A DNA stretch of 64,000 bases from Diaporthe sp. PMI_573. Its lineage: Eukaryota > Ascomycota > Sordariomycetes > Diaporthales > Diaporthaceae. Shown here one piece after another: positions 60,257 through 64,000 of the stretch; position 1 is the stretch's first letter; each line of letters begins with the position of its first letter. The position numbers and the translations under genes were made by a program. The notes under the pieces were generated by a model. That model was not told the DNA's origin. It searched no databases and saw nothing but the letters and a program-made list of their open reading frames with translations. Location: the NCBI GenBank assembly GCA_021399435.1, contig JAJTUP010000023.1:186001-250000 (forward strand), in the 5' to 3' direction.

Positions 60257-61437
60257 GACCAGCCTACTCGCGAAGTCCACACCATCTGGTGCGGTGGCAT
60301 GAATCCCAAGCGATATCTTAGAGGTGAAAAGTTTTCCCCAGGGTAACACAGTTAAACTCACTGGGTTGTGTGAACATCAATCCATACCTTCGCGTTGACC
60401 TAAGCATACCGCTTAAAGATCCAGCCCACCAGTTGGCTGCCGATCACGGCCCTTGGAGAGAAGAGAGAAAGAAGTCTGCAAAAGGTGGGAGGTGGGAGGG
60501 CTTAAATGGTAAACTGAACATGGGCCTCCTACCTGGCAGAATGAAGGAGGCAGGTACGCCTTCCTCCACTCATCCCACCTCCCCAAGACACAGCAGCAAG
60601 GATTGAAATCTCTAACCTGTATGGGAACCCTGCGTTATCTACTGTCTTCATGATAAGAGGGTTGTTCTCAGTCATCTTGTTGCGAAATGGAAGTGACCGA
60701 GTGCCTGTAGCATGTCTGTAGCACGATGGGGAGGGAGGCTGCATGGTCTGGCCCGAACAATTTTTGACCTTGTTCTGGGAAATGAAGAAGTATCTTTGCC
60801 AATTTTGAACTTGCCATCTGGAGCCTGCTCAGGCTGGCAGGAGTGCACGGCGCATGAGGCTGCGGACGGTACTTTGGTACCTTGAAGAAGTTGCCCAACC
60901 TCATTTGCATGTGGTGAGCGACAGACATCGAAGACTTCTTGCTTTCGCCATACATTTTCCGTCACACAGAGCGGATCAACAGTGACAATTTCTTTACACA
61001 TCAATGCAGCTCAATGGGATATGGCTCCGAGTAGAGCGCAGCTTGCAGGGTCTATTTCGCGCCCCAGCCAAGCTGGCTGAAAACAGCCGGATCGCGAGGA
61101 CAATTTGGCTGTATCCCCGTGCTTCTCTGTCGCTCGGGCAAGCTGTGGAGGTAGGCCTGGCCTCGAGGCTGCTGCTGCATGGTTGGAACGTAACATGCAA
61201 CGCGTTCCTCTTTTCAACCCATCTACAGTAACCACGCAGCAACCTCGGGACGATTTTTGGAATGGTCTTGAGCCCACAATCAGGAGCAGCAGAGCCTCGG
61301 TTCCACGATGAGGTCGTAAATAAACTAGCAAAGCCTTTGAGAGGTTCAGCAACACGGAAAGTCATTTAAAACCTGCCACTAGAAGTATAACTATAGCAAT
61401 CAGATCAATGAGTAAAGACTTTGATGCTATCCCTATT

Positions 61438-61966
61438 CTAGTAGGTATATACTTTTCTGAGATGTTTAGTCAGTTTATTGACAGAAGCCGCACCATCACA
61501 GTCAGTTACTTCTACATAATGACCGTTGACAGCACCGGTCTTGCAACCCTCCCCATCACCTGTTTCACTCCCTTCCATCTTGATAAAGACCTCCCTACCC
61601 TCCCTCCTACCACCCCTCTGCAGCACCCACGCGCCGGCGACGGCCGCCACGCCCTTGAACAACGCGGCATCGACAACACTCGCAAAGTCGAGCGTGTCAA
61701 AGCCCGGCAGGCCCCGCCACCACCGCGTGCGCAAAGCCTCGGCGAGGATCAGGAGCAGCAGCGCCGCATTGACGCCCAGGACGGCAAGCTGGTACGGCAG
61801 CTGGCCGACCCGCAGGGCCGCAAAGTGGCCCCAGATGGCCGGCGCCGCCTGGCCGGCTGACTTGTCTGCGAGGACGAGCTGGCTACCGCCGTAGATGCTC
61901 CAAAAGTAACTAAATGATAAGAAATATTGGGCAGGATCTCTTAGTCCTGTCAAAGTACCTCAACAT
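61438..61966 (-). pseudogene. Small membrane protein, possibly the truncated end of a larger gene
   Basis: Exons 61966-61959 and 61909-61438 (49-nt intron, GTACTT...TTTAG) would give 159 aa starting MLSYFWSIYGG. Two strongly hydrophobic segments are present, QLAVLGVNAALLLLILAEAL and ALFKGVAAVAGAWVL, followed by a polar tail. An eight-base first exon is unusual, and the body resembles the C-terminal end of a polytopic membrane protein, so it may be a 5'-truncated relic. Family not recognised. Confidence 0.4.
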
Positions 61967-62599
61967 GGCCTGTTCTCAACGTCGAAAGGCCCAGACAGCC
62001 CATGGCATGGAAGAAATTGTCGAATGGCTGTATCTGATCTGGGCTCTGCAATCATATCGGTACAGGCTGCAAATACCTTGCCAGGCTGTCAGTCGAGCTT
62101 CCATTCCTTGCCAGGCACGGAGGTAGTTAGAATACCAAGATATGTGATTGACCACGCACCCTTCTCACCATTGCATTGCAGAGCCGGGTCAAGCCGTCAA
62201 CCGTCCGCAGCCTTTCGCCGACACCGCCCTGCAGGTGTGATCCGGAGTTGCTTTTCAGAAGCAATTCCACGCCTAATAGCTGCTTCAGGCCAATTCCACG
62301 TCCGATGGCGTCGCACAAGATCCACTGTCAGCTTGGGTCGGGCACACTCACATATTGCTTGAAACTTACCGAATTTCCTGTGATGCAGAGTTGCATTTTG
62401 CAGGAGGCTGGGCTGCCACCCTCTACCCCAGACCCCCAACCTCGATCGCTTTCCTTCCATGTTTTCTCTGTCAACTGGCTTTGCATCAGTCAATGCATGT
62501 TTCCCGTGCCTAGTGAATTCTCCAAAGTTACTTACCTTCCGACTTGTTCGTCTCTTGAATTTATTGCGACCCGAGCGACCACCTGGGGTCCTGAAATCA
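61967..62599. other. Intergenic
   Basis: No supported gene. Contains the putative 5' flank of the CorA-like gene. An ATG at 62459 is in frame with it and could be an alternative start. Confidence 0.4.
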
Positions 62600-64000
62600 A
62601 TGGATCAAGAAAAGTTCCGGAGCATACATGCCCCGGACGGTGACTCGGAGGCCGCTTCGGCTCTCGACCAAAGTATACGACAGGTGAACAGCATCAAAGA
62701 CCGAAATCCCCTTCCGCAGCTTGAGACCACTTGCGATGTTTTATTGCGCGAGGCAGTCATTCTCAAATCTGAGTCTCTGGTCGCAGATATGGAAGAGCGA
62801 TATATTCGAGAACCGGGACGACAAGCATTGATGGGCTCCTTTCGCGAGCTAAGCCCTGGAAACCTGAAAGCTGTGTTGAAGGGAGCGCATGCTTCTTCCC
62901 TGAAAACACTTGAAAACACTTCAGGGTTCCCTGGTCCACCAATAGGAAGATTATTCTCGTGGTCTATGAGCCTGCCACAGCCACAGCTACAACACGACAC
63001 GTTGAACCAAGCGGCAGAGAGCGATGGCCCCGTGTCAGAGGAACCTCGTGACAAGCTTTTAGGACTCATCTGGTACGCATCGTCGAAGAGATCTTTGCAA
63101 CATATTAGCTGATTCAACACTCATCAGGTCTATTAACCCAGGACCGAGCATCGACAAGCGACTTCTTCATGATCTCAGGCTCCTGATGTTGTCATGTCCG
63201 GGTAATGATCATAAATTCTCAGACGAAGCCCTCGATCTAGCTTTTGAGTATGTAAAGTCTAGAGCAAGGAATTTATTTGGATGGTGTAACTCAGCCTGCA
63301 ACACCTTTTACGACGGGTATCCGACCCCAACGCGGCATGCCCGCGAAGTGGACAGGTACGGCACATTTTCCCTGCGATTCCATCTTAGGGCCTTCCAAGA
63401 TGTCAAGAGAAAAGATCAGACTAGTCTGTCCGTCCACATACCTCTGGGAAATCGTTACCTAGCCCATGATCTGGGCATCAGAGAAACCCGCAGGGCTTTC
63501 GCCCTCCTTTTGCCATTCACGTTACCGGCAGGTACAATGGTGTCGAATTTGACGGAAGATTTCTTTATCCTACGACTTGTCGAAGCCGACAGCGAACTCG
63601 AAGTCGACGTCAGGGAAAGAGACAACATGATTCAGCTGTGTAAGCCAGCAACTGGCATTGCGGTGTTCCAACGAATGCTGTGGTTGGAAATTGATGAGTG
63701 GGAGCGTGATTGGCGTAGCGCCCTTAATAATATTGAACGGAAGAGTGCTTTTGAGGTATTTCACGCTATCTTATAGTTCAAACCTGCGACCTGTACTGCT
63801 TGGTGCCTGCTCAGTTAATCATGGTGGAGTTGACCTGATCTCTATTGCAGATCTCCGACCTCCTCGATGCCACGAAGCGACAGAAGCTGATGTATGATGA
63901 CCACAACATGACCCGGTCGGAACTTTACTTCACCATGGATCAACTTCTTCGAGTTTTTGGGGATTGGACGAGCGATTTGGTCACCGACCTCCGTACCCTC
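62600..64000 (+). CDS. CorA-like domain protein, 3' end beyond the window
   Basis: Exons 62600-63072, 63128-63755 and 63851 to the window edge, with GT-AG introns of 55 and 95 nt, all in phase; 417 codons are visible and the gene continues. The start MDQEKFRSIHAPDGDSE is preferred over ATG 62459, but both are in frame. The visible C-terminal part (ISDLLDATKRQKLMYDDHN, then YFTMDQLLRVFGDW) resembles the long-helix region preceding the two membrane spans of fungal CorA/ZntB-like proteins. The GMN-type pore motif would lie downstream. Such proteins often lack proven Mg2+ transport in fungi and have variable N-termini. Confidence 0.7.

Larger units (their letters stand above)
58966..61437. other. 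Intergenic, about 2.5 kb, with a tRNA-like gene and microsatellite
   Basis: No protein gene could be supported. Contains the tRNA-like sequence at 59937-60007, a T14 run at about 60116-60126 and a (TTCC)n tract at 60232-60256. Confidence 0.4.

Noticed and set aside
1..64000. CRISPR array, rRNA genes or bacterial-type operons
   Set aside because: No regularly spaced repeats or rRNA cores; gene structure is eukaryotic.

Overview
The window reads as a chromosome segment from a filamentous ascomycete (Pezizomycotina, most likely Sordariomycetes). The signs are short GT-AG introns of about 48-150 bases, a typical fungal gene repertoire (NB-ARC/TPR NLR, AsaB-like protein, Lyc1-type acetyltransferase, ABC-C transporter, CorA-like protein), a Fot1/Pot2-like transposon, and transposon relics carrying the transition scars of repeat-induced point mutation (RIP). 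I cannot name the species.

Layout: 1-1.1 kb is the 3' end of a degenerate kinase-like gene. About 2.0-32.2 kb is one AT-rich, gene-free transposon nest. Its outer shell is a minus-strand Ty1/copia element (2533-32042, 209-bp LTRs, CTTAG target duplication). Two Ty3/gypsy elements lie inside it: one delimited by LTRs at 3188-3516 and 18418-18746, the other a chromodomain element at 19784-26093 with 483-bp LTRs and a CTTAT target duplication. The first gypsy interval also contains a MULE-type DNA transposon (about 13.3-16.9 kb) and unassigned sequence. Every coding region in the nest is broken by Trp/Gln-to-stop changes of RIP type.

From 33.4 kb the sequence becomes gene-bearing and of normal composition: Lyc1-like acetyltransferase (-), class C beta-lactamase-like hydrolase (-), a block of diverged tandem repeats, an intact Fot1/Pot2-like transposon (39036-40885), an AsaB/CmcJ-like gene (+) whose ATG lies 4 bases past the transposon's target duplication, a convergent SDR (-), and a seven-exon NLR (+).

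From 48.7 kb to the end the genes are largely ion and solute transporters: a CAX-type cation/H+ exchanger (-), an ABC-C transporter (-), a Ke4/Yke4-like ZIP zinc transporter (+) and a 3'-truncated CorA-like gene (+), plus a tRNA-like gene and a small membrane-protein remnant. The AsaB-like/SDR pair could belong to a small oxidative pathway and the transporters could share a role in metal or calcium handling; both are inferences from neighbourhood only.

I found no clearly undescribed system. The best leads are the un-RIPped pogo element wedged between a TATA box and a start codon, the nested RIP history with uneven mutation of paired LTRs, the oversized gypsy interval with unassigned coding-like sequence, and the NLR with an unassigned N-terminal domain.
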